Positions 56,083-64,000 of a stretch of 64,000 nucleotides of DNA are shown piece after piece (position 1 is the first letter of the stretch; every line of letters starts with the position of its first letter). Both the position numbers and the translations under genes were made by a program. The notes under the pieces were generated by a model that saw only the letters and a list, made by a program, of their open reading frames with translations, was not told where the DNA came from and searched no databases. The DNA lies in contig QJOU01000019.1 of assembly GCA_003265685.1 (NCBI GenBank), forward strand, positions 40,031 to 104,030, written 5' to 3'. The DNA is from Piscinibacter caeni (GTDB taxonomy: Bacteria; Pseudomonadota; Gammaproteobacteria; Burkholderiales; Burkholderiaceae_C).

Positions 56083-56643
56083 ATGAAAACGAAACTGCTG
56101 GGCACGCTGTGCGCCCTGGTGCTCGCCGGCCCGGCGATGGCGGCCCAATGTACGAGCACGTCGAACTGGGGCCCGCTCGGGCCTCCGGGCATGGAGGTGT
56201 TCGGCCATGCCTTCGGGTCCGCCGGCAGCTATCTCGATTGCTACACCTTCACGCTGAGCGGGCCGGCCGTGTCCTTCGGCGGCGTGATCGAGCGCGACCC
56301 GAGCCTGTGGGGCTACGACCTGAACCAGCTGGCGATCGACGTGACCTCGGTCAGCCTGTTCAGCGGCGGCATCACCCTCGGCAAGACCGGATCGCTGTTC
56401 GACGCCGACAGTTCGCCCTGGGACTTCACCTTCAACGGCCTGACCGCCGGCACCTACACGCTGGCGGTGGCCTCGAGCATCACGAAGGAATGGGGCATCG
56501 TGCCGGGGTTCGTCGGCTACACGGGCAGCATCGCCACGGCAGCGCCGGTCGCCTCGCCGGCGCCCGAGCCCGAGGCCCTGGCCATGATGCTGGCCGGTCT
56601 GGCCGGCGTGGGCGCCGCGGTCAAGCGCCGGCGCCGCGCCTGA
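56083..56643 (+). CDS. PEP-CTERM sorting-domain protein (FxDxF-like)
   Basis: A 186-residue exported protein. The signal peptide MKTKLLGTLCALVLAGPAMA leads to a beta-rich, Ser/Thr/Gly-rich body (YDLNQLAIDVTSVSLFSGG; TGSLFDADSSPWDFTFNGL; YTLAVASSI). The C-terminus is a complete PEP-CTERM: Pro-Glu-Pro (APEPEALAMM), a TM helix (LAGLAGVGAAV) and a basic tail (KRRRRA). It is the expected substrate of the exosortase encoded just downstream and should be released or surface-attached. A terminator follows, so it is transcribed separately from epsD. Confidence 0.9.
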   Translation: MKTKLLGTLCALVLAGPAMAAQCTSTSNWGPLGPPGMEVFGHAFGSAGSYLDCYTFTLSGPAVSFGGVIERDPSLWGYDLNQLAIDVTSVSLFSGGITLGKTGSLFDADSSPWDFTFNGLTAGTYTLAVASSITKEWGIVPGFVGYTGSIATAAPVASPAPEPEALAMMLAGLAGVGAAVKRRRRA

Positions 56644-56667
56644 AGACGGCGCGGGGTCACTCGACGC

Positions 56668-56695
56668 GACGGGCCTGCGGGCCCGTCATTTCTTT
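56668..56695 (+). terminator. Intrinsic terminator after the PEP-CTERM gene
   Basis: Perfect 8-bp stem (56668-56675 with 56680-56687), 4-nt loop, followed by ATTTCTTT. It lies 25 nt after the stop. The remaining gap to 56837 shows no gene. Confidence 0.72.
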
Positions 56696-56837
56696 GCAGC
56701 CGTCCCGGCTCCGTGCTCGGCGGCGACAAGTCTGCGGCGGGCGTCACGCTCCCGGCCCGCGAAGCCCCACCCGGGGTGTATACGGGTCGCGCGCCGCGGG
56801 GTAGTGTCTACCTTTCACTTGCCAGCTCTACACCACG

Positions 56838-57722
56838 ATGCAACCGTCCAAGCTTTCGCTGCGCACCGCGCATGTCGCGCTCGCCGTCGCGGCCGCCCTG
56901 CTGGTCGGCGCCTGCGGCGGCTCCGGCGGCGATACCCAGATTGCCGTCAAGGTCAACAAGGGTGAGATCTCGGTGCACCAGGTGCAGGCCGTGCTGCAAC
57001 GGCAGCCGAGCCAGGTGGCCAACGACCCGACCGAGCGGGCCACCGGTCGCGTGCTCGAGCTGCTGGTCGACCAGGAGCTCGCGGCCCAGGCCGGTATCGC
57101 GGCCGGCGTGGACAAGGACCCGCGCGTCGTGCAGCTGCTCGAGGCTGCGCGGCGCGAGCTGATCGCGCGCAGCTACCACGAACGCGTGGCGGAGAAGGTC
57201 AGCAGCCCCAGCAGCGACGAGATCGACCGCTACTACAACGCACATCCCGAGCTGTTTGCCCAGCGGCGCCTCTACGTGCTGCGCGAGACCGCGGTCGAGC
57301 CGATGGCCGATGCCGCGACCGTGCAGGCTGTGGCGGCCCGCGCCGGCTCGGTGGAGGACATCGAACGCGGCCTGCGCGACGCGCACATCCGCTTCGAAGG
57401 CCGGCTGCTGAGCCAGGCCGCCGAAGATCTGCCGCTGGCCGTGTTGCGCCAGGTGGCCGCACTCGAGCCGGGCCAGTCGGTCTTCATGGCGGTGCCCGGG
57501 GCGTCGCGGGTGTTCACGGTGGTGCAATCCGTCAAGGCGCCGATCGACCGGCACACCGCCAGCAAGGCCATCGCGGTGTTCATGACCAACGAACGCAAGG
57601 CCGCCGCCGTGGCCGAGGCGATGAAGAAGCTGCGCGACGAGGCACGCATCGAGTACGTCGGCAACTTCGCCAAGGCGGCGCAGGAGGCCGCCTCGGCGGC
57701 ACGGGCGGGGGCGCCGCAGTGA
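56838..57722 (+). CDS. epsD: EpsD-family peptidyl-prolyl isomerase lipoprotein
   Basis: A 294-residue exosortase-associated lipoprotein. The signal ends in LLVGACGG with Cys26 as the lipidated residue. The rest has a SurA/PpiC-like layout: VNKGEISVHQVQAVLQRQPS, LELLVDQELAAQAGIAAG, DEIDRYYNAHPELFAQRRLY and an isomerase-like part. It is thought to help export of EPS or PEP-CTERM proteins. The stop overlaps the xrtB GTG start (GTGA). Confidence 0.87.
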   Translation: MQPSKLSLRTAHVALAVAAALLVGACGGSGGDTQIAVKVNKGEISVHQVQAVLQRQPSQVANDPTERATGRVLELLVDQELAAQAGIAAGVDKDPRVVQLLEAARRELIARSYHERVAEKVSSPSSDEIDRYYNAHPELFAQRRLYVLRETAVEPMADAATVQAVAARAGSVEDIERGLRDAHIRFEGRLLSQAAEDLPLAVLRQVAALEPGQSVFMAVPGASRVFTVVQSVKAPIDRHTASKAIAVFMTNERKAAAVAEAMKKLRDEARIEYVGNFAKAAQEAASAARAGAPQ

Positions 57723-58621
57723 ACACGGCGGGCGTCGCCGTTGGCCGCGCGTCGGCCGGCCCGGCGCTGCCGGCGCACCGCGGCGTCGACCGGGTCGCGC
57801 TGGGGCTGGTGGTCGCCGGCCTGCTGGCCCTTTACCTGCCGCTGGTGTGGGACTGGTCCGCCGGTGCCTGGGGCATCGAGACCCAGGGCCACGAACTGCT
57901 CGTGATGGCCATCTCGGCCTGGCTGGTGTGGCGCCGCCGCGAGGCGCTGCTGGCGCTGCCGGCCCGGCCGGCGCTGCTGGCCACGACGCTGGTGTTCGCG
58001 GCCGCCCTCGGCTGCTACCTGCTCGGGCGGCTGCTCGGCGTGTTCCGCCTCGAGCTGCTGTCGATCATCCTGCTGCCGGCCGCGCTGGTGCTGTGCTTCA
58101 AGGGTTGGGCCGGGCTGCGCACGATCTGGTTCGCGCTGTTCTTCCTGGTCTTCACGGTGCCGCTGCCGTTCTCGCTGGTGCTGACGATCACCGGGCCGAT
58201 GAAGACTGCGGTGTCGGCCGTCGCGGTGCCGTTGCTGCAGGGGGTCGGCTACCCGGTCGGCCGCACTGGCGTGATCATCACGATCGGCCAGTACCAGCTG
58301 CTGGTCAACGAGGCCTGTGCCGGGCTGCAGACCATGTTCGTGCTCGAGGCCATGGGGCTGCTGTACACGAACCTGATGAACCACCAGTCGCTGCTGCGCA
58401 ATACGCTGCTGGCGATGCTGGTGGTGCCGGTGGCCTTCGCCGCCAACGTGGTGCGGGTCGTGAGCCTGACGCTGATCACCTACCACTTCGGCGATGCGGC
58501 CGGGCAGGGCTTCCTGCACGGCTTCGCCGGCATGGTGCTGTTCCTGGTGGCGCTGGTGCTGGTGATCGCGGTGGACGGCCTGCTCGGCCGGCTGTTGCCG
58601 GCGCCGCGGGAGGCCCGATGA
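57719..58621 (+). CDS. xrtB: Exosortase B
   Basis: A 300-residue inner-membrane transpeptidase-like protein with about 8 TM helices that recognises and cleaves PEP-CTERM tails. The catalytic triad is visible: Cys200 in VNEACAGLQTMF, Arg246 in NVVRVVSLTL and His267 in FLHGFAGMVLF. Gene order epsD-xrtB-epsI is the signature of the exosortase B type found in Rubrivivax- and Methylobacillus-like bacteria. The GTG start at 57719 is fixed by the GTGA overlap. Polysaccharide-synthesis genes usually nearby are not in view. Confidence 0.92.
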   Translation: MNTAGVAVGRASAGPALPAHRGVDRVALGLVVAGLLALYLPLVWDWSAGAWGIETQGHELLVMAISAWLVWRRREALLALPARPALLATTLVFAAALGCYLLGRLLGVFRLELLSIILLPAALVLCFKGWAGLRTIWFALFFLVFTVPLPFSLVLTITGPMKTAVSAVAVPLLQGVGYPVGRTGVIITIGQYQLLVNEACAGLQTMFVLEAMGLLYTNLMNHQSLLRNTLLAMLVVPVAFAANVVRVVSLTLITYHFGDAAGQGFLHGFAGMVLFLVALVLVIAVDGLLGRLLPAPREAR

Positions 58622-59301
58622 ACCCGCTGCGCCGGCGTGCCCTGGTGCTCGCGCTGGGCATGGGCTCTGCCGCGGCACTCGCGGCCTGGATGAAACCCCG
58701 GCCGGCCGATCCCGCGGACCGGATCGACCTCGAGGCCCTGCTGCCGGAGCGCTTCGGCGCCTGGCGCATCGACCCGGACAGCGTCGCCTTCGTGCGCGCC
58801 GCCGACCGGCGCGGGGCCCAGGTGCGGATGTACGACCAGGTGCTCGAGCGCACCTTCCTGAACGAACGGGGCCAGCGCGTCATGCTGTCGATCGCCTATG
58901 GTGCCGACCAGTCGGCCGACATGCAGCTGCACCGCCCGGAGGTCTGCTACCGTGCCGGCGGCTTCGAGGTCGGTGCGCCGAGCGCTGCGCAGCTCGCGCT
59001 GGGCACCGCATCGCTGCCGGTCACGCGCCTGGTCGCCCACCTGCCCGGGCGGCCCGAGCCGATCACCTACTGGGCCGTGGTCGGCGGCGAGTTCGACGCC
59101 GGCAGGCGCCCCTCGCTCGGCGAGCGGCTCATGCGGCTCGGCCAGCGCCGGCGCAGCGACGGCCTGCTCGTGCGGGTGTCGTCGATCGACCCGGACGCCG
59201 AGGGCGCGTGGCACCTGCAATCCGAGTTCGCCGCGGCGATGCTGCAGGCGCTGCATCCGACGTCGCGGGCGCGCCTGCTCGGCAAGGCGCCGCACCCCTG
59301 A
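58618..59301 (+). CDS. epsI: EpsI-family exosortase-associated protein
   Basis: A 227-residue protein with a signal/anchor (about 8-25, LVLALGMGSAAALAAWM) and the EpsI domain: FGAWRIDPDS, RMYDQVLERTFLNERG, and the signature MQLHRPEVCYRAGGFEV with its conserved Cys and His. In other exosortases this domain is fused to the C-terminus. ATG 58618 overlaps the xrtB stop. A hairpin including the stop codon follows. Confidence 0.9.
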   Translation: MNPLRRRALVLALGMGSAAALAAWMKPRPADPADRIDLEALLPERFGAWRIDPDSVAFVRAADRRGAQVRMYDQVLERTFLNERGQRVMLSIAYGADQSADMQLHRPEVCYRAGGFEVGAPSAAQLALGTASLPVTRLVAHLPGRPEPITYWAVVGGEFDAGRRPSLGERLMRLGQRRRSDGLLVRVSSIDPDAEGAWHLQSEFAAAMLQALHPTSRARLLGKAPHP

Positions 59302-59308
59302 AGGGGTG
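59293..59308 (+). terminator. Hairpin over the epsI stop codon
   Basis: CACCCC and GGGGTG with a TGAA loop that holds the stop codon; 6-bp stem and no T-run. Weak on its own. A TATGAT at 59355-59360 could be the -10 of the next operon. Confidence 0.4.
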
Positions 59309-59414
59309 AGCCGCAGCGTGCGATTTCTGTCACGCCGCGTGCCGACGACGCCACTATGATCCGCGCACCCGGCCACCCTGGCCGGGCATCGCAATCACAC
59401 GGCGGGGGTGGTCC

Positions 59415-60464
59415 ATGGCACTGATGGATTTCATCAAGAAACAGTTCATCGACATCATCGAGTGGGTGGAGCCGGCCGACGGCACGCTCGCCTGGCGCTT
59501 CCCGATGGCCGACCGCGAGATCCAGAACGGCGGCTCGCTGACGGTGCGCGAATCGCAGATGGCCATGTTCGTCAACGAGGGCAAGGTGGCCGATGCGTTC
59601 GGCCCGGGCCGCTACACGCTGACCACGGCGACGCTGCCCATCCTCACCTACCTGCAGAACTGGGACAAGCTCTTCAAGAGCCCGTTCAAGAGCGACGTCT
59701 ACTTCTTCAGCACGCGCCAGCAGGTCGACCAGCGCTGGGGCACGACCCAGCCGGTCACGATCCGCGACAAGGACTTCGGCGCGGTGCGCCTGCGCGCCTT
59801 CGGCAACTACAGCTACCGCATCGCCGACCCGAAGCTGTTCCACACCGAGATCTCCGGCACGCGCGATACCTACACCGTCGCCGAGCTCGACGGCCAGCTC
59901 CGCGCGCTGATGCTGCAGCACATCTCGGATGCGGTGGCCTCCAGCGGCATCGCCTTCCTCGACCTCGCCGCCAACCAGGTGGAGTTCGCCAAGGCGCTGC
60001 AGGACGCCACCGCGCCGGCCTTCGAGAAGCTCGGCCTGAAGCTCGAGGCGGTCACGGTGCAGAACGTCTCGCTGCCCGAGGAACTGCAGAAGATCCTCGA
60101 CCAGAAGATCGGCATGGGCATGGTCGGCGGCGACATGGGCAAGTTCATGCAGTACCAGACGGCGCAGGCGATCCCGAAGTTCGCCGAGGGCGCGGCCGGT
60201 GCCGGCGGCAGCGGCGGCGGCGTGGTCGGCGACGCGATGGGCCTGGGCGCCGGCGTCGCGCTCGGCCAGGTGATGGCGCAGCAGCTCTCGCAGGGCCTGC
60301 AAGCCGGTGCGCCGCAGGCCGCCGCCGCGGCGGCCCCGGCGGGCCTCAAGCCCGACGAGGTGATGGCCACGCTCGAGAAGCTGGCCGACCTGAAGGCCAA
60401 GGGCATCCTGACGCAGGACGAGTTCGATGCCAAGAAGGCCGAGCTGTTGAAGAAGCTCGTCTAG
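59415..60464 (+). CDS. SPFH-domain protein with C-terminal SHOCT motif
   Basis: A 349-residue protein of the virion-core/YdjI-like SPFH group, which lacks a typical N-terminal membrane helix. It begins MALMDFIKKQFIDIIEWVE and has GPGRYTLTTATLPIL, TRQQVDQRWGTTQPVTIRD and NVSLPEELQKILDQKIGMGM, then a Gly/Ala-rich linker (about 255-310) and a SHOCT helix pair (LADLKAKGILTQDEFDAKK). SPFH proteins build membrane-associated scaffolds. It is the first gene of a five-gene operon with a DUF4178 protein 13 nt downstream. Confidence 0.85.
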   Translation: MALMDFIKKQFIDIIEWVEPADGTLAWRFPMADREIQNGGSLTVRESQMAMFVNEGKVADAFGPGRYTLTTATLPILTYLQNWDKLFKSPFKSDVYFFSTRQQVDQRWGTTQPVTIRDKDFGAVRLRAFGNYSYRIADPKLFHTEISGTRDTYTVAELDGQLRALMLQHISDAVASSGIAFLDLAANQVEFAKALQDATAPAFEKLGLKLEAVTVQNVSLPEELQKILDQKIGMGMVGGDMGKFMQYQTAQAIPKFAEGAAGAGGSGGGVVGDAMGLGAGVALGQVMAQQLSQGLQAGAPQAAAAAAPAGLKPDEVMATLEKLADLKAKGILTQDEFDAKKAELLKKLV

Positions 60465-60477
60465 ACCCCCTCGCGTC

Positions 60478-62070
60478 TTGGCCACCGAGCCGAGCCCCCA
60501 GCGCGGCTACCGGGCCGCGTGCCCGAACTGCGGCGCGCCGGTCGAGTTCCGCTCGGCGGCGTCCGCCTTCGCGGTCTGCAGCTTCTGCCGCAGCACGATC
60601 GTGCGCGACGGCGCGGCGCTGCGCCGCATCGGCCAGTCGGCCGAGCTGTTCGACGACCATTCGCCGCTGCAGCTCGGTTCGGCCGGGCGCTTCCAGGGCG
60701 AGCCGTTCACGCTGGTCGGCCGGCTGCAATACGGCTACGGCGAAGGCACCTGGAACGAGTGGCACGCCCTGTTCGACAACGGCCGCTCGGGCTGGCTGAG
60801 CGACGACAACGGCGCCTACGTCTTCGCCTTCGATGTGCCGCCGGACGCGGCGGTGCCGCCGGCCGGGCAGCTGCGCGCGGGCCAGTCGGTGGTGGTGGCC
60901 GGCCAGCCCTGGTCGGTCGCCTCGGTCACCACCGCGAAGCTGATCGCCGCGCAGGGCGAACTGCCCTTCCAACCGAACCTGGAACAGGCCTTCGTCGTCG
61001 CCGACCTGCGCAGCACGCGCGGCGAGGTCGGCACGCTGGACTATGGCGATCCGGGTGCGCCGAAGTGGTCGGTCGGCCGCGCGGTGGCGCTCTCGGAGCT
61101 GGCGCTCAGCGGCCTGGCCGAGTCGAGCGAGAAGACACTCAAGGCGCGCGGCGTCGAATGCCCGAGCTGCGGCACCGCGCTCGCGATCAAGCTCTCGACG
61201 ACGCAGTCGATCGTCTGCCCACAGTGCCATGCGGTGGTCGACGTGTCGCAGGGCGTGGGCGGCGACCTCCAACATTACGCGCAGCAGAACGGCAGCGAGC
61301 CGCAGATCCCGCTCGGCAGTACCGGCACGCTGGCGATCCTCGGCAAGGGGCCGCTGCCCTGGCAGGTGGTGGGGTATGCCGAACGCTGCGAGGTCGCGCA
61401 GGCCGGCGACGACGAGCAGACCTTCTGGCGCGAGTACCTGCTCTACCACCGCCAGGCCGGCTTCGCCTACCTGGTGGATGCCGAGGACGGCTGGAGCTGG
61501 ACGGCGCCGATCACCGGCGTGCCCGAGCGCGCCGGCGACTCGGTCAAGTACCAGGGCGTGCTGTACCGCAAGCTGTACGACTACACCGGCAAAGCCACCT
61601 ACGTGCTGGGCGAGTTCTACTGGCGGCTCGAGCGCGATGCGCTGACCTGGAACACCGACTACCAGGGCACCGGCGGCGCCTCGGCGAAGCGCCTGAACCG
61701 CGAGCGCACCGGTAGCGGCAGCTCACAGGAGATCACCTGGTCGGCCGGCGAGACGCTCGCGGCCGAGGCGGTGCTCAAGGCCTTCCGGCTCGAGACCGAC
61801 AAGCTCGCGGCGATGAAGCGCGACACGCTGCCGACCACCGGCAACGCCGCCTCGCTGCTGGCCAAGCTGTTCTTCTGGGGCTTCGTGCTGGCGGTCGTGC
61901 TGATGATGTTCAAGTGCGACAACGACGAGTGCGCCGACCTGAAGGCCACCTACGGCGAGGCGAGCGCGGAGTACCAGAACTGCGCGCGCAACCGCAGCAG
62001 CGGCAGCAGCGGCTGGCGCAGCGGCGGCGGCTCGTTCGGCGGCTATTCCAGTGGCGGCAGCCACAAGTGA
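60478..62070 (+). CDS. DUF4178 zinc-ribbon membrane protein
   Basis: A 530-residue protein. Two zinc ribbons are visible: ACPNCGAPVEF with VCSFCRS, and ECPSCGTAL with VCPQCHAVV. Two DUF4178 beta domains surround the second ribbon (LVGRLQYGYGEGTWNEWHAL; GFAYLVDAEDGWSWTAPITG). A TM helix near residue 460-475 (LFFWGFVLAVVLMMF) precedes a Ser/Gly-rich low-complexity tail. TTG 60478 is the only start near the first ribbon. Function is unknown; the family recurs with SPFH, DUF350 and aminopropyltransferase genes. Confidence 0.82.
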   Translation: MATEPSPQRGYRAACPNCGAPVEFRSAASAFAVCSFCRSTIVRDGAALRRIGQSAELFDDHSPLQLGSAGRFQGEPFTLVGRLQYGYGEGTWNEWHALFDNGRSGWLSDDNGAYVFAFDVPPDAAVPPAGQLRAGQSVVVAGQPWSVASVTTAKLIAAQGELPFQPNLEQAFVVADLRSTRGEVGTLDYGDPGAPKWSVGRAVALSELALSGLAESSEKTLKARGVECPSCGTALAIKLSTTQSIVCPQCHAVVDVSQGVGGDLQHYAQQNGSEPQIPLGSTGTLAILGKGPLPWQVVGYAERCEVAQAGDDEQTFWREYLLYHRQAGFAYLVDAEDGWSWTAPITGVPERAGDSVKYQGVLYRKLYDYTGKATYVLGEFYWRLERDALTWNTDYQGTGGASAKRLNRERTGSGSSQEITWSAGETLAAEAVLKAFRLETDKLAAMKRDTLPTTGNAASLLAKLFFWGFVLAVVLMMFKCDNDECADLKATYGEASAEYQNCARNRSSGSSGWRSGGGSFGGYSSGGSHK

Positions 62071-62097
62071 TCATCCGGATTCACGAGGAGAGTTCCC

Positions 62098-62322
62098 ATG
62101 CTCGGCATCGAATGGCTGAAACCCGCGGTCTTCTTCGGCTCGATCCTGTACGCGCTGATCGGCGTCGCGGTGTTCTGGATCTGCTTCGTCGTCGTCGACA
62201 AGCTCACGCCCTACAAGCTGTGGGAGGAGATCGTCGAGCACAAGAACGTGGCGCTCGCGATCGTGGTCGGCGCGGTGGCCATCGCGATCGGCCAGATCGT
62301 CGCGGCCGCGATCCATGGCTGA
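62098..62322 (+). CDS. DUF350 small membrane protein
   Basis: A 74-residue protein with two TM helices (about 9-33 and 50-72) joined by a charged loop (DKLTPYKLWEEIVEHKN). It matches one DUF350 repeat unit; many relatives carry several. A GAGGAGAG site precedes ATG 62098. It overlaps the aminopropyltransferase start by 8 bp. No enzyme activity is expected; it may form a membrane channel or scaffold for its operon partners. Confidence 0.85.
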   Translation: MLGIEWLKPAVFFGSILYALIGVAVFWICFVVVDKLTPYKLWEEIVEHKNVALAIVVGAVAIAIGQIVAAAIHG

Positions 62323-63889
62323 ATCCCGCGCCGGCGCTGCCGACGGCGGCGCCGCGCCGGAGGCGCGCATCAGCGCCGCCGAGCTGGCGCTGCTGGCCTC
62401 GGTGTTCGTCATCGCGGCCTGCGGGCTGCTCTACGAGCTCGCCGCCGGCGCGCTCGCCAGCTACCTGCTGGGCGACTCGGTGCTGCAGTTCTCCACCGTC
62501 ATCGGCACCTACCTGTTCGCGATGGGGGTGGGCTCCTACCTGTCGCGCTTCATCGACCGCCAGCTCGTGGCGCAGTTCCTGCGCATCGAGCTGCTGGTCG
62601 GCCTGATCGGCGGGCTGCTGCCGGCGGCGCTGTTCGCGCTGCACTCGGTCGCCGCGGGCTCGTTCCGCTTCGCGCTGTATGCGCTGGTGCTGGTGGTCGG
62701 CACGCTGGTCGGCCTCGAGATCCCGCTGGTGATGCGCATCCTGAAGCGCCACTTCCGCGACCGCTGGGTGCTCAAGGACCTGGTGTCGCAGGTGCTGACC
62801 TTCGACTACCTCGGCGCGCTCGCGGTGGCGCTGGCCTTCCCGCTGGTGCTGGTGCCGCAGCTCGGGCTGATCCGCACCGGCCTGTTCTTCGGCCTGCTGA
62901 ACGCGGCGGTGGCGGTGTGGACGCTGTGGCTGTTCCGCGGCGAGCTGCGCGGGCTCAAGTGGCACGTGCTGGCCTGCGCCGGCACGGTGGCGGCGCTGAC
63001 CGCGGCCTTCGCCGGCGCCGACCAGGTGACGCGCTGGGCCGAAGACCGCTTCTACGGCGACCACATCGTCTACAGCGAATCGAGCCGGTACCAGCGCGTG
63101 GTGGTCACCTCGAGCCAGGCCGGCGTGCGGCTCTACCTGAACGGCAACCTGCAGTTCCACTCGCGCGACGAGTACCGCTACCACGAGGCCCTGGTGCACC
63201 CGGCGATGGGCGCGATGGGCGCGCCGCGGCGCGTGCTGGTACTCGGCGGCGGCGACGGCCTGGCGGTGCGTGAGGTGCTCAAGCACCCGGGCGTCGAGTC
63301 GGTCACGCTGGTCGAGCTCGACCCGCACATGACCGCGCTGTTCTCCAGCGCGCCGCTGCTGCGCGGCCTGAACCAGGATGCGCTGCATTCGCCGAAACTC
63401 ACGATCGTCAATGCCGATGCCTTCGGCTGGCTCGAGCAGGACGGCGGCCGCTACGACGTGATCGTGGTCGACTTCCCCGACCCGACCAACTTCTCGATCG
63501 GCAAGCTCTACACGACGAGCTTCTACCAGCTGGTCGACGAGCACCTGGCCGCCGGCGGCTACGCGGTGGTGCAGACCACCTCGCCGCTGATCGCGCGACG
63601 CAGCTACTGGACCGTGGTGGCCACCATCGAGGCCACCGGCCTGAGCGCCACGCCCTACCACGCGCATGTGCCGAGCTTCGGTGAATGGGGCTTCGTGATC
63701 GCGAGCCGGCGGCCCTGGCGGTTGCCGACCGCGCTGCCCGCCGGCCTGCGCTTCCTCTCGCTCGAGGGGCTGCCCGCGCTGTTCAGCTTCCCGCCCGACA
63801 TGGCGCGGGTGGCGGCCGAGCCCAACCGCCTGTCCAACCAGGTGCTGGTGCACCTGTTCGAGGACGAGTGGGGCAAGGTCCACCAGTGA
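62315..63889 (+). CDS. Membrane-embedded polyamine aminopropyltransferase (spermidine-synthase-like)
   Basis: A 524-residue protein with about seven TM helices in residues 20-225 and a C-terminal spermidine-synthase domain. The latter has SSRYQRVVVTSSQAGVRLYL, HEALVHPAMGAM, the SAM-type binding motif VLVLGGGDGLAVREVLKH, VELDPHM, and VIVVDFPDPTNFSIGKLYT. It should transfer an aminopropyl group from decarboxylated SAM to an amine, perhaps a membrane-bound or non-polyamine acceptor. No speD is in view. Confidence 0.88.
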   Translation: MAESRAGAADGGAAPEARISAAELALLASVFVIAACGLLYELAAGALASYLLGDSVLQFSTVIGTYLFAMGVGSYLSRFIDRQLVAQFLRIELLVGLIGGLLPAALFALHSVAAGSFRFALYALVLVVGTLVGLEIPLVMRILKRHFRDRWVLKDLVSQVLTFDYLGALAVALAFPLVLVPQLGLIRTGLFFGLLNAAVAVWTLWLFRGELRGLKWHVLACAGTVAALTAAFAGADQVTRWAEDRFYGDHIVYSESSRYQRVVVTSSQAGVRLYLNGNLQFHSRDEYRYHEALVHPAMGAMGAPRRVLVLGGGDGLAVREVLKHPGVESVTLVELDPHMTALFSSAPLLRGLNQDALHSPKLTIVNADAFGWLEQDGGRYDVIVVDFPDPTNFSIGKLYTTSFYQLVDEHLAAGGYAVVQTTSPLIARRSYWTVVATIEATGLSATPYHAHVPSFGEWGFVIASRRPWRLPTALPAGLRFLSLEGLPALFSFPPDMARVAAEPNRLSNQVLVHLFEDEWGKVHQ

Positions 63890-64000
63890 ACCTGCGCCGG
63901 CGCCGCTGGCTCGCCGGCAGTGCCGCGCTGCTCGGCCTGCCGGTGCTGCCCGGCTGCGGCCGGCGCGGCGCGGCGCTGCCCGAGGCGCGCTGGGTCGGGG
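63886..64000 (+). CDS. N-terminus of a lipoprotein with twin-arginine-like signal (partial)
   Basis: Only 38 codons are inside the window. GTG at 63886 overlaps the aminopropyltransferase stop (GTGA). The sequence begins with a run of arginines (LRRRRWLAG) and a hydrophobic stretch ending LPVLPGCG, a lipobox-like site, so it is probably an exported lipoprotein, perhaps through Tat. In comparable operons an FAD-dependent oxidoreductase follows, but the visible part does not show it. Confidence 0.65.
   Translation, partial: MNLRRRRWLAGSAALLGLPVLPGCGRRGAALPEARWVG

Noticed and set aside
56644..56837. Sigma-54 (-24/-12) promoter upstream of epsD
   Set aside because: PEP-CTERM loci are sometimes sigma-54 controlled, but I find no GG-N10-GC element with good flanks here.

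Overview
The window reads as chromosomal DNA of a high-GC betaproteobacterium, most likely a Burkholderiales member of the Leptothrix/Rubrivivax/Methylibium type. The evidence is strong G/C bias at third codon positions, the order leuS-lptE-holA, the block hpf-ptsN-hprK next to fur-bamE-dapB, an exosortase B locus with a PEP-CTERM protein, and very frequent 1-14 bp gene overlaps using ATGA, GTGA or TTGA junctions. The genus is inference. I saw no rRNA, tRNA, insertion sequence, prophage or CRISPR array. About 93-95% of the window is coding.

Layout. 1-1040: end of surA, then rsmA. 1075-2141: a secreted barnase-type RNase with its barstar inhibitor. 2361-7605: NADP-malic enzyme, divergent from a two-component system. 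7622-10462: thiL-pgpA-pncC-ghrA, tightly overlapping. 10456-14671: leuS-lptE-holA on the minus strand. 14735-19667: exbBD, dapB and bamE on the minus strand, fur on the plus strand, then hprK, ptsN and hpf on the minus strand. 20016-20978: corA behind a structured leader.

20989-31183 is the main accessory block. Eight overlapping minus-strand genes encode an FAD oxidase, a DUF1365 protein, a Cfa-type lipid methyltransferase, a chalcone-isomerase-like protein, an MFS carrier, a DUF3833 lipoprotein, an SDR and an NTF2-like protein. Upstream lie a periplasmic glutathione peroxidase and, divergently, a MerR/cobalamin-binding regulator carrying the B12-photoreceptor signature residues (CarH/LitR class). 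I read this as a light- or singlet-oxygen-induced membrane-lipid modification system. A diiron protein and rfaE2 follow on the plus strand.

31185-49015 is mostly housekeeping: an EamA carrier, rhombosortase, glnE, yhdP, a nitrilase-family hydrolase, a DUF2339/DUF3999 pair, LemA with an unknown partner, queC, proA and an AEC carrier. 49064-54719 is a fructose uptake locus: a divergent sugar kinase, frcBCA, a FucU-like mutarotase and a ROK repressor, with a perfect 25-bp palindrome overlapping the divergent promoter. 54733-59301 holds a UbiH-type monooxygenase, then a PEP-CTERM protein with epsD-xrtB-epsI. 59415-64000 is a less understood operon: SPFH/SHOCT protein, zinc-ribbon DUF4178 protein, DUF350 membrane protein, membrane-embedded aminopropyltransferase, and the start of a lipoprotein.
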